A stretch of 5,623 nt of DNA from Pleurocapsa sp. MO_226.B13 (GCA_030064795.1 JASJEI010000548.1:1-5623); one strand, 5' to 3'. Numbered from the stretch's first letter, positions 1-5,549 are shown. Notes: a model not told the origin generated them from the sequence alone. Translations and numbers: made by a program.

Positions 1-2369
1 GGTAATATCACCCGTTTGATGCCGATGCGATGAGCAGCTAAAACTTTTTCTCTGACTCCTCCAATTGGTAAAACTTCTCCGCTGAGATTGATTTCTCCTG
101 TCATTGCCGTGTCGTTACGGACTGGATTGTGCGTCAATAAAGAGGCGATCGCCGTAACCATAGTGACTCCAGCCGAAGGGCCATCTTTGGGAATTGCTCC
201 TGCGGGAACGTGAACGTGCAGACCATTATTCTTAAAGACACTCAGGTTAATATTTAATGATTCTGCCTGCGACCAGACGTAGGAACGGGCAATTTCAGCC
301 GATTCTTGCATCACTTCTCCCAGTTGACCAGTCAAGGTTAGGTCTTTTCCTCGGGGTAATAATACTGCTTCAATAAAGAGAATTTCTCCGCCTTGTAGAG
401 TCCAGGCAAGACCCGTAGCAACACCTGGTTTACTTTCTCGACGTATTTGTTCTTTCAAAAATTGCCTTGCACCCAACATTTCTTCTAGTTGTTCGGGGTG
501 AATTAGCTGAGGATTGCTTTCACCTTGGGCATAGCGCACGGCTACTTTACGACAAATAGTTCCTAGTTGCTGCTCTAGTTTTCTGACTCCTGCTTCGTGG
601 GTATAGTATTCGATAATTAGTCTCAGGGTTGATTCGGGAAGTTGCACTGCATTATTTGGCAATCCAGCTTTAGAGATTTGTCTCGGTAGCAGATATTTTT
701 GGGCAATATTGATTTTTTCCTGTGGTGAATAACCAGAGAGTTCGATAATTTCTAAACGATCTAACAACGGTGGGGGAACGTGAGACAGATTGTTTGCCGT
801 ACCAATAAACAGCACTTGCGAGAGGTCAAAATCTAAATCTAAATAAAGATCGCGGAAACTATGATTTTGTTGGGGATCGAGAATTTCTAATAACACCGAG
901 GCAGGATCGCCACGATAGTCCATACCGACTTTATCTAGTTCGTCGAGCATAATTAAGGGATTTTTAACTTCTGCTCGATGTAAAGCCTGAATAATGCGAC
1001 CAGGCATCGCGCCAATATAGGTGCGACGATGACCCCGCAATTCGGCTTCATCCCTCAAACCTCCCAAGCTAATGCGCTCGAATGGTCTACCTAAAGTACG
1101 GGCAATTGATTGACCCAAACTGGTTTTACCCACTCCTGGAGGGCCTGCAAAACAAATTACCGTACCCACAGTATAGGACTGAGGAATATTACTGTCTGGT
1201 GCTGACTGCTGTTGAGCTAGTTTTTTGAGCCTAAAGGTAGCCAGGTGTTCGACGATCCGTTCTTTGATTTTGTCTAAACCATAATGATCTTCATCTAAGA
1301 TAGTTCTAGCATTATCGAGGTCGAGATTATCTTCTACCTGCTGTTGCCAAGGCATCTCTAACAACCAGTCTAGATAGGTGCGAATTACTCCCCCTTCTGC
1401 TGAAGCACTAGTTACTCTCTCTAGGCGGTCTAGTTCTCGTTTTGCCTGTTTCTCTACTTTTTCTGGCAAGTTGGCTGCTGCCATCCGCGATCGCAATTCG
1501 GCAACCTCCTGTCTTTCTGGGTCTTTTTCTCCTAACTCTTCCTGAATTTTCTTGAGTTGCTCGCGTAAGAAGAATTCTTTCTGCTGTTGGTCGATCTCTT
1601 TTTTTGTCTCTCCTAAAATTTCGCCTCTGAGCTTTTGTACCTCAATTTCTTTTTGTAAATCTGCCAGGATGCGACGCAAAAGTTGTTCTAAATCTTCTTC
1701 TTCTAAAAGTTCTTGGCTAGCTACGACATCTTGTTGGAGTAATACTGAGGTTTGATAGGCTAAATTGGCTGGTTCTTTGCTATTGATTAAAAGACTTAGT
1801 ATTTCTTCGGGAAATCGGGGATTAATAGCTGCTCCTTCCGTCCAAAGTGATTTAATCGCTTGCGCTAAGGCTTCGATAGTTTGTTCGTCTGCACCCTTTG
1901 CCCAGGCATCTTTGACGGTAAGAGCAGGTAGTTTTTTAAACTGAACGGTGTATGCAGGATCGGTCTGCACTAATTTGACGATCTCGACTCGTTCTAAACC
2001 TTCAACAATTAATTGAATCAGACCTGTTGATAGGGGACTAATTTTATGAATAACTGCTAGAGTTGCTACGGAATAAATTTCCTCCAGGCTTTCAATTTCT
2101 GGAAGTCGAGATTTAGAAATTCGCTCGGACTCTGTTGCACCCGATTTTGATTTTGACCACTTTTCTAGGGTCTGGGGGCGAATTGCAGCTACAATCAACT
2201 GTTTATTTTCAGTTAGTGCAGCAGACTCTACAGCAGCCACAGAGCGAGGTTTCCCCGCCATTACTGGTAGTGTAGTCCCAGGTAATAAAGTCACATCCCG
2301 CAAGGGAAGTAGAAAGAGATTTTCTACTTTGTTGTGCCTGTTTAAAAATAAAGAAGTGGCATATGACAT
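1..2369 (-). CDS. lon: ATP-dependent protease La (LonA), C-terminus cut by window edge
   Basis: Lon is a cytosolic ATP-fuelled serine protease that unfolds and degrades damaged and regulatory proteins. The minus-strand frame is open for 789 codons from ATG 2369-2367 to the left edge. The order is an N-terminal substrate-binding domain (begins [14 protein letters not shown], about residue 18), a charged coiled region around 230-330 ([19 protein letters not shown]), an AAA+ module and a protease domain. Walker A is GPPGVGKT at 409-416 and Walker B is LIMLDELDK with D476/E477. Sensor 1 lies in GTANN and an arginine finger in LLDRLE. The catalytic dyad is S732 (KDGPSAG) and K775 ([10 protein letters not shown]). 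Their spacing of 43 residues equals that of E. coli Lon (S679/K722). By comparison about 45-50 residues are missing. I saw no frameshift. The start is supported by GGAGG four bases upstream; the other nearby ATG (2362) is out of frame. It is divergent from the gene at 2779. Confidence 0.97.
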   Translation of the reverse strand, partial: MSYATSLFLNRHNKVENLFLLPLRDVTLLPGTTLPVMAGKPRSVAAVESAALTENKQLIVAAIRPQTLEKWSKSKSGATESERISKSRLPEIESLEEIYSVATLAVIHKISPLSTGLIQLIVEGLERVEIVKLVQTDPAYTVQFKKLPALTVKDAWAKGADEQTIEALAQAIKSLWTEGAAINPRFPEEILSLLINSKEPANLAYQTSVLLQQDVVASQELLEEEDLEQLLRRILADLQKEIEVQKLRGEILGETKKEIDQQQKEFFLREQLKKIQEELGEKDPERQEVAELRSRMAAANLPEKVEKQAKRELDRLERVTSASAEGGVIRTYLDWLLEMPWQQQVEDNLDLDNARTILDEDHYGLDKIKERIVEHLATFRLKKLAQQQSAPDSNIPQSYTVGTVICFAGPPGVGKTSLGQSIARTLGRPFERISLGGLRDEAELRGHRRTYIGAMPGRIIQALHRAEVKNPLIMLDELDKVGMDYRGDPASVLLEILDPQQNHSFRDLYLDLDFDLSQVLFIGTANNLSHVPPPLLDRLEIIELSGYSPQEKINIAQKYLLPRQISKAGLPNNAVQLPESTLRLIIEYYTHEAGVRKLEQQLGTICRKVAVRYAQGESNPQLIHPEQLEEMLGARQFLKEQIRRESKPGVATGLAWTLQGGEILFIEAVLLPRGKDLTLTGQLGEVMQESAEIARSYVWSQAESLNINLSVFKNNGLHVHVPAGAIPKDGPSAGVTMVTAIASLLTHNPVRNDTAMTGEINLSGEVLPIGGVREKVLAAHRIGIKRVIL

Positions 2370-2373
2370 AGAA

Positions 2374-2378
2374 CCTCC
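2374..2378 (-). promoter_or_regulatory. Shine-Dalgarno sequence of lon
   Basis: On the minus strand GGAGG is followed by TTCT and then ATG at 2369. It is a full-strength ribosome binding site, unlike the other genes here, which have none or a weak one. The four-base gap is slightly short, but no other in-frame start competes, so it fixes the lon start. Confidence 0.75.
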
Positions 2379-2386
2379 AGTTACTC

Positions 2387-2410
2387 ATAAAGTCTTAGAA
2401 AATAAAGTCT
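2387..2410 (-). repeat. Direct repeat AGACTTTAT x2 in the lon leader
   Basis: The 9-mer ATAAAGTCT (minus strand AGACTTTAT) occurs at 2387-2395 and 2402-2410, 15 bases apart start to start, between the lon ribosome binding site and the leader hairpin. Paired sites of this kind can be operator half-sites, but no regulator is recognised and AT-rich DNA gives such repeats by chance. Confidence 0.4.
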
Positions 2411-2411
2411 C

Positions 2412-2440
2412 AAAAAACTAAGTGCTGTTTTGGCACTTGG
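2412..2440 (-). terminator. Hairpin plus U run in the lon leader (terminator or attenuator candidate)
   Basis: Read on the minus strand, AAGTGC (2438-2433) pairs with GCACTT (2425-2420) around the 7-base loop CAAAACA. A C-A mismatch and one more C-G pair extend the base, and six T follow at 2417-2412. This is the form of an intrinsic terminator with a short stem. It points toward lon and lies about 40 bases before its start. No minus-strand gene lies within 1.6 kb upstream, so it may act as a leader attenuator or block read-through transcription. It could also be an operator. It is not a CIRCE element, because the half-sites do not match TTAGCACTC/GAGTGCTAA. Confidence 0.4.
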
Positions 2441-2543
2441 TTGCCATAGGCTTTCTATAATTAAAATTAAACAAAAAACTTGAGTATATTGTGAGGTAGC
2501 TATATTTCTGATTCAGAGATAAAAATTGCGCTCCCAGTTGTCC

Positions 2544-2585
2544 TTAGCTATTGGTCATTGGTCATGAGTCATTAGTTGTTAGTTC
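2544..2585. repeat. Degenerate heptad tandem repeat (TTGGTCA type)
   Basis: Six consecutive 7-base units run through this stretch: TTAGCTA, TTGGTCA, TTGGTCA, TGAGTCA, TTAGTTG, TTAGTTC. Two are identical (2551-2564) and the rest have drifted. Short tandemly repeated heptanucleotides of this type are known from cyanobacterial intergenic DNA, and TTGGTCA is, as I recall, one of the named classes. No function is evident. Confidence 0.75.
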
Positions 2586-2602
2586 TCCCTCTGCTCCCTC
2601 TG
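2585..2602. repeat. Perfect 9-bp tandem duplication CTCCCTCTG
   Basis: CTCCCTCTG at 2585-2593 is repeated exactly at 2594-2602, and CT follows. It directly abuts the heptad array, and the two together look like one slippage-prone intergenic repeat tract. Confidence 0.7.
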
Positions 2603-2637
2603 CTTAATCTCAAGTAATAACTCGTGCGTTCGCGATT

Positions 2638-2652
2638 GTGATTGTAAATCAC
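2638..2652. promoter_or_regulatory. 15-bp inverted repeat, operator candidate
   Basis: GTGATT and AATCAC flank the spacer GTA, a perfect 6-bp dyad. It resembles a CRP-type site (TGTGA-N6-TCACA), but the half-sites are one base too far apart and the outer right base does not match. It lies about 130 bases before the gene at 2779. No binding protein can be assigned. Confidence 0.3.
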
Positions 2653-2696
2653 CAGGGTCGCTCGTTAAATTAAGTGCTTAACAGCTTATAGCAATC

Positions 2697-2726
2697 TTGA
2701 TAGAGTCACGAACATTGAAAAATAGT
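2697..2726 (+). promoter_or_regulatory. Weak sigma70-type promoter candidate for the 196-residue gene
   Basis: TTGATA (2697-2702, five of six to TTGACA) is followed after 18 bases by AATAGT (2721-2726, four of six to TATAAT). It would give a leader of roughly 45 bases to the ATG at 2779. The -10 match is poor, so this is tentative. Confidence 0.25.
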
Positions 2727-2778
2727 CAAGACAGTCCGCAGAAGTTATTTTCACAGTTACGAACTACCTTAAAATTAA

Positions 2779-3369
2779 ATGGTCGAGCCTAATTTTTCGA
2801 TAAAAATAGAGTTTGTCTTACAACAGATTAAAGAAAAATTTTGGGGTGACTACTTCGTCAACTCTCGTTTTAGAAAATGTTATAGTTTTATATTTAATCT
2901 TTATCGAGAGCAATTAAAGAGTAAAGATGAATTCATTCATTTAAGAACAATTTTTCAAAATTTTACCTTAGATTTATACGAAATTTTATACTATTCTAAA
3001 AGTATTAAACATAATTATCTTGAAGAAACTGTCTTGAAATATGGTCGAGAACTAAAACAGGCTTTTTCGCCAGAACATCTTAATGCAGTCCGATATTCGA
3101 TCGCACATAAATCTTATTACCTAGAAAAAAATGCCAATTCGGCAAAAATATTTGCAATAATTATAGAGCTTTATGAACCATGGCGATCGCTTCAAACTAA
3201 ATTAATTGAAACTAAATTGCTACTTCCAGAAGATAATAATGATTTCGAGCTGGAAATAAATCGTTTGCTTTTGTCTGAGATTAGTGAGATCGAAAAGAAA
3301 ATATCTAATCTAGAGAAGAAAATTATCACTCGATTAAATAATTTGGGTTTTACCGAACTTAAAGTGTAA
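2779..3369 (+). CDS. AT-rich helical hypothetical protein with a HEPN-like R-x4-H motif
   Basis: I do not recognise the family. The 196-residue product has no signal peptide or clear membrane segment and reads as mostly alpha-helical and rich in K, E, L, I and N. Residues 102-110 read NAVRYSIAH. R105 and H110 form the R-x4-H pattern, and the context resembles the VRNxIAH signature of HEPN RNase domains, with Y replacing the usual polar residue after R. Helices before it (about 32-95) and after it (120-145) would fit a HEPN bundle. Residues 155-190 (EINRLLLSEISEIEKKISNLEKK) look like a coiled coil. The start is ATG 2779, immediately preceded by an in-frame TAA, with no Shine-Dalgarno. The gene is visibly more AT-rich than lon, suggesting acquired or fast-evolving DNA. 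That it is a real gene is likely; a HEPN assignment is an inference from one motif. Confidence 0.75.
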   Translation: MVEPNFSIKIEFVLQQIKEKFWGDYFVNSRFRKCYSFIFNLYREQLKSKDEFIHLRTIFQNFTLDLYEILYYSKSIKHNYLEETVLKYGRELKQAFSPEHLNAVRYSIAHKSYYLEKNANSAKIFAIIIELYEPWRSLQTKLIETKLLLPEDNNDFELEINRLLLSEISEIEKKISNLEKKIITRLNNLGFTELKV

Positions 3370-3397
3370 AACTAATAAATATTTTTTAAAGAAATAA

Positions 3398-3407
3398 AGC
3401 GATCGCC
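3398..3407. repeat. AGCGATCGCC, left edge of the transposase remnant
   Basis: This 10-mer containing HIP1 recurs exactly at 3860-3869. Transposase-like reading begins just after it (LWTK, then MESEP), while an in-frame TAA lies just before it at 3395-3397. Confidence 0.5.
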
Positions 3408-3418
3408 TCTGGACCAAA

Positions 3419-3907
3419 ATGGAGTCAGAACCAATTCTTTTTGAACAAAAAATCGATGTCCCCGCGACGGCTAATCGTAAAGGGAAAAAAACCAAACTAG
3501 CAGTAAGATTTAGTAGGGTTAAGTTGCGAACTCCTTATCGCTTTGATAATCGTGAACCGTTCCAAGTCTATGTCGTCTATGCCACAGAAATCGATTGTCC
3601 CGAAGGGGAAACCCCTCTATCGTGGATGCTTCTGACGACAGAAGTGGTTGAAGATGTCAACATGGCTTCTACGATCTTGCGCTGGTACACTTACCGTTGG
3701 CGAGTTGAAGACTATCAGAAAATTTTGAAGTCTGGGTGTCAAAGCGAGCGATATCGATTGGCTGCGGTAGGCATGAAGACCTTACTGGGCTTTTTCAGTG
3801 TTATTGCCGTTGAATTGTTACAGGTTACTTATCTCCATCGAACCCAACCTGATGCAAAGAGCGATCGCCATTCTCAATTCAGATATTATGATTGTGGTGG
3901 GCAATGA
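3419..3907 (+). pseudogene. Truncated IS4-family (Tn5-like) transposase
   Basis: IS4-family transposases cut and paste an insertion sequence using a DDE active site. The 162-residue frame keeps the segment around the last catalytic residue. ILRWYTYRWRVEDYQKILKSG (residues about 86-106) carries the Y-x2-R-x3-E-x6-K signature, matching YTHRWRIEEFHKAWKTG of Tn5, and includes the catalytic glutamate. ELLQVTYLHRTQPDA, about residues 131-145, follows as in relatives. The first two catalytic aspartates and about 250 N-terminal residues are absent, as is about 100 residues of C-terminus, so it cannot be active. Homology probably starts slightly upstream of the ATG, since LWTK precedes it in frame (from about 3407). 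The last 15 or so residues are not transposase: they read through a HIP1 site and into a dispersed repeat, which supplies the stop codon. Confidence 0.85.
3860..3869. repeat. AGCGATCGCC, right edge of the transposase remnant
   Basis: This is the second copy of the 10-mer at 3398-3407. Recognisable transposase sequence (HRTQPDA) ends a few bases before it. Confidence 0.5.
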
Positions 3908-3970
3908 ATATCGGTTATAAAACTTCAGGTTCTTGTTATTTTTGGCCCACCCTACGAAGGCGCGATCGCT
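3895..3970. repeat. Dispersed intergenic repeat, copy 1 (GGTGGGC...GCCCACC)
   Basis: The element begins TGGTGGGCAATGA (3895-3907) and ends CACCCTACGAAGGCGCGATCGCT (3948-3970, written here only as its landmark). GGTGGGC at 3896-3902 and GCCCACC at 3945-3951 are a perfect 7-bp inverted repeat around a 42-base loop. Copy 2 lies at 5106-5179: the left 13 bases are identical, the right 37 bases (from TGTTATT) differ at four positions, and the interior differs. It has the shape of a MITE-like or hairpin repeat and includes HIP1 at 3962. It supplies the last codons and stop of the transposase frame. Confidence 0.7.
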
Positions 3971-4122
3971 GAAGAAACTTTTGAAAATCAACAATTGTTA
4001 GCTGAGAACAAAATTAACGAATTACAGTGAATAAAATTCGTTTGTATATTCAAAAATCGATCTCATCCATATCTTCAGAAGAAATTAAAAATCAATTAAT
4101 ATTTTTGGGAGCATATATTTAA
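3908..4122 (+). other. Possible gene debris between the repeat and the nucleotidyltransferase gene
   Basis: A frame from 3908 has no ATG start and ends with EETFENQQLLAENKINELQ at TGA 4028-4030. A second frame opens at GTG 4027, overlapping that stop, and encodes 31 codons (NKIRLYIQKSISSISSEEI...) to TAA 4120-4122. Both pieces use ordinary-looking codons. They could be the tail of a lost gene broken by the repeat and a frameshift, or chance. No family is recognised and no annotation as a gene is justified. Confidence 0.25.
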
Positions 4123-4123
4123 G

Positions 4124-4135
4124 CTTTAATTAAAG
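4124..4135. repeat. 12-bp palindrome over the nucleotidyltransferase stop codon
   Basis: CTTTAATTAAAG is a perfect palindrome covering the TAA stop at 4126-4128. It has no loop or T run, so it is not a convincing terminator. Confidence 0.3.
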
Positions 4136-4983
4136 ACCCAATACTGTTCTTCATTTTTGATGTAACCCCAACGATGAAGTGTTGCGCTTGCTTCTTTGAC
4201 GAGCCAATTACCGAAACTTTGCACAAAAGTTATGACTTCTTCATTCGTTTGAGGATTAATCGCCAATTCTAAAGCAGAATACATTTGCTCGGCTTGTTTA
4301 GGATAATGTTTAGCAAAACTTTCGTAGCAAAGATATAAATCGCGAGTGTAACGCTGTTCATTTTGCATAACTAATTCCATACCCAATCTTAAAAAGCGTC
4401 GCATCAGCCAGTTTAGCCACAGCTTTTTCTCTTTCTCTGTCTCATTGGGATACTCAGACCAAAACTGTTCTAAGTGAAAGTGAATATATTTTGTTTGAAA
4501 TGCAATGTCGTGGTTTAATTTGTAAGGAGCAATTTGAGAGCCTAAATCTTGACCGTAAATACAGGTCGCTTCAACTTTGATGATAAAGCTATATATATTA
4601 TTTCTGTCTTTGATACTTTCAAAGGATTCTAATCCAACTTCTAAGCCAGTGATAAAAGGAAATCTTGCTTGCAGCTTTTCTTCTGAGTTTCTCATCCACG
4701 TTTGAACCTTAGCGCGATCGCCAACATCTGTGGACTCAAACTTACCTGGTTTGAGAACGGCAAAACTGTCAAGATCGGAAACGTTATCAATTGCTAGTCC
4801 TTTGGCTATTGAACCTCGAACGTAAATGCTGTGAATCTCATCAGTCCAGTTTGTTAAATAGATTTCTGGGACAGCTTCGGTAGCCGATAGCCAGTGGTTT
4901 TGATTATTTTGAATGTTGGAACGATTAACCAAGTAACCCCGATCGTCAATCTGCAAATAGTTACCGATCCGTTTGATTTTCAC
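4126..4983 (-). CDS. Nucleotidyltransferase-fold domain protein (NTP_transf_2-like)
   Basis: The 285-residue product carries the minimal nucleotidyltransferase signature: YVRGSIAKG with G57-S58, then NVSDLDSF with D70 and D72, the metal-binding DxD. A third acidic residue is probably E115 or E119 (LEVGLES). Residues about 157-270 are helical (HFHLEQFWSEY, WLMRRFLRLGMELVM, LYLCYESFAKHYP), as in the substrate-binding half of aminoglycoside-type nucleotidyltransferases. The family transfers a nucleotide to a small molecule, protein or RNA; the substrate cannot be told. There is no signal peptide. The start is GTG 4983: no ATG, GTG or TTG lies between it and the in-frame TAG at 5025-5023, and the next Met (residue 97) is inside the domain. 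It appears to be a single-gene transcript in a repeat-rich neighbourhood. The fold is fairly sure, the role unknown. Confidence 0.85.
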   Translation of the reverse strand: MKIKRIGNYLQIDDRGYLVNRSNIQNNQNHWLSATEAVPEIYLTNWTDEIHSIYVRGSIAKGLAIDNVSDLDSFAVLKPGKFESTDVGDRAKVQTWMRNSEEKLQARFPFITGLEVGLESFESIKDRNNIYSFIIKVEATCIYGQDLGSQIAPYKLNHDIAFQTKYIHFHLEQFWSEYPNETEKEKKLWLNWLMRRFLRLGMELVMQNEQRYTRDLYLCYESFAKHYPKQAEQMYSALELAINPQTNEEVITFVQSFGNWLVKEASATLHRWGYIKNEEQYWVFN

Positions 4984-5008
4984 TCTTCGACACCTGACTA
5001 GATGAGTT

Positions 5009-5031
5009 CTAATTAGAATATCCTAATTATA
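5009..5031 (-). promoter_or_regulatory. TATAAT -10 element with CTAATTA repeats upstream of the nucleotidyltransferase gene
   Basis: On the minus strand a perfect TATAAT occupies 5031-5026, about 43 bases before the GTG start. No good -35 hexamer is found 16-18 bases upstream. CTAATTA occurs at 5009-5015 and 5023-5029, 14 bases apart, the second overlapping the -10 box, which could be an operator or simple AT-rich coincidence. Confidence 0.4.
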
Positions 5032-5105
5032 GGCGATTGATTGATGCTCCTTTAATAACCGTGTGTGCTTCCCACTCTGGCAAAGTATGAGTATAGATTT
5101 CTGAC

Positions 5106-5179
5106 TGGTGGGCAATGAGGAGGCGAAATTCTCATTGACTGGTGTTATTGTTTGCTCACCCTACGAAGACGCGATCGCT
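5106..5179. repeat. Dispersed intergenic repeat, copy 2
   Basis: This is the partner of the element at 3895-3970, in the same orientation. The left end TGGTGGGCAATGA (5106-5118) is identical. The right part from TGTTATT (5143) through CACCCTACGAAG and HIP1 (5171-5178) closely matches. Its inverted ends GGTGGGC/GCTCACC carry one mismatch relative to copy 1. It lies in the 247-base gap between the genes at 4983 and 5231, which otherwise shows no gene. Confidence 0.7.
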
Positions 5180-5183
5180 TTCT

Positions 5184-5208
5184 GGTTAAGCCAATCGTTC
5201 GGTTAAGC
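5184..5208. repeat. Direct repeat GGTTAAGC x2
   Basis: GGTTAAGC at 5184-5191 recurs at 5201-5208, 17 bases apart, in the gap downstream of the ORF ending at 5231. No role is evident. Confidence 0.3.
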
Positions 5209-5210
5209 AA

Positions 5211-5236
5211 GAGTAATCAGTAGTTACGGGTTACTC
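5211..5236 (-). terminator. Weak hairpin at the 3' end of the small ORF
   Basis: GAGTAA (5211-5216) and TTACTC (5231-5236) form a 6-bp stem around a 14-base loop, overlapping the stop codon of the minus-strand ORF. Only TTGCTT follows rather than a clean T run, so terminator function is doubtful. Confidence 0.2.
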
Positions 5237-5530
5237 TGCTGTCTCTGGAATGCTAACGGTTATAGTGTCAACAGTTTCCGATTCTAAATCATCAGGAATT
5301 CTAAAATCAAGCGCTCGCCTTAAATTATTTTCCTGATATTGAATAGTAAATAAACCTTGACAAATATCAGTACCTTGCGGTAATTTTAGGGCTTGCTTTC
5401 CTGTAACAATACATCGATTTTGATGGCAGAGATCGCTTTTAAAAGTAACTTTTGTTACCTGATGCTCTTCCCATTTGTATAAGTTGGTATCAAACAAGAT
5501 TGGAAAGTAGGTCGGGATAATTAAACTCAA
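5231..5530 (-). CDS. Small hypothetical protein, start uncertain
   Basis: The frame is 99 codons if it starts at TTG 5530, directly after an in-frame TAG (5533-5531). No family is recognised. The product has no internal Met, two nearby cysteines (35 and 40) plus a third near residue 57, and an acidic tail (RIPDDLESETVDTITVSIPETAE). There is no signal peptide or clear membrane segment. A promoter-like pair overlaps the apparent start: TTGACA at 5549-5544 and TTTAAT at 5525-5520. If used, transcription would begin near 5513, so translation would have to start downstream, for example at TTG 5497 giving 88 residues. No ribosome binding site precedes either TTG. The absence of an ATG anywhere in the frame is a reason to doubt it, or to suspect a remnant. 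Confidence 0.45.
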   Translation of the reverse strand: MSLIIPTYFPILFDTNLYKWEEHQVTKVTFKSDLCHQNRCIVTGKQALKLPQGTDICQGLFTIQYQENNLRRALDFRIPDDLESETVDTITVSIPETAE

Positions 5531-5549
5531 CTATGTTTACTTTTGTCAA
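5520..5549 (-). promoter_or_regulatory. Sigma70-type promoter TTGACA-N18-TTTAAT
   Basis: On the minus strand a perfect -35 (TTGACA, 5549-5544) is followed after 18 bases by TTTAAT (5525-5520), five of six to TATAAT. It is the best promoter match I see in the window. It would drive the small ORF ending at 5231, with a start point near 5513. Nothing else is seen in 5550-5623. Confidence 0.5.

Larger units (their letters stand above)
2370..2778. other. Divergent intergenic region between lon and the 196-residue gene
   Basis: These 409 bases hold no credible coding sequence on either strand. They contain the lon leader signals (2374-2440), an AT-rich block (2455-2510) where the lon promoter should lie although no clear -35/-10 pair is seen, a heptad array (2544-2585), a 9-bp tandem duplication (2585-2602), a 15-bp inverted repeat (2638-2652), a smaller inverted repeat TTAAG-TG-CTTAA (2670-2681) and a weak plus-strand promoter candidate (2697-2726). 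Confidence 0.7.
145..5178. repeat. HIP1 octamers GCGATCGC, eight copies
   Basis: Exact copies begin at 145, 1487, 3183, 3399, 3861, 3962, 4714 and 5171, both inside genes and between them. This density is far above chance for an 8-mer and is characteristic of many cyanobacterial genomes; it is the main taxonomic clue here. The feature spans the first to the last copy. Confidence 0.9.

Noticed and set aside
1552..1755. Plus-strand 67-codon frame rich in serine and cysteine
   Set aside because: It lies wholly inside lon on the opposite strand, opposite the Glu/Leu/Lys-rich coiled region, and is a shadow of that coding sequence.
2418..2440. CIRCE heat-shock operator upstream of lon
   Set aside because: CIRCE is TTAGCACTC-N9-GAGTGCTAA. 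The half-sites here (AAGTGC/GCACTT with a 7-base loop) do not match in sequence or spacing.
2480..2506. Plus-strand promoter TTGAGT...TATATT
   Set aside because: The spacer is only 15 bases and the site is about 270 bases from the nearest plus-strand gene.
3852..3920. 22-codon plus-strand frame starting ATG 3852
   Set aside because: It is very short, spans the HIP1 site and repeat copy 1, and has no ribosome binding site or recognisable product.
5445..5458. Inverted repeat GTAAC-TTTT-GTTAC
   Set aside because: The 5-bp AT-rich stem lies within a possible coding frame and has no supporting context.
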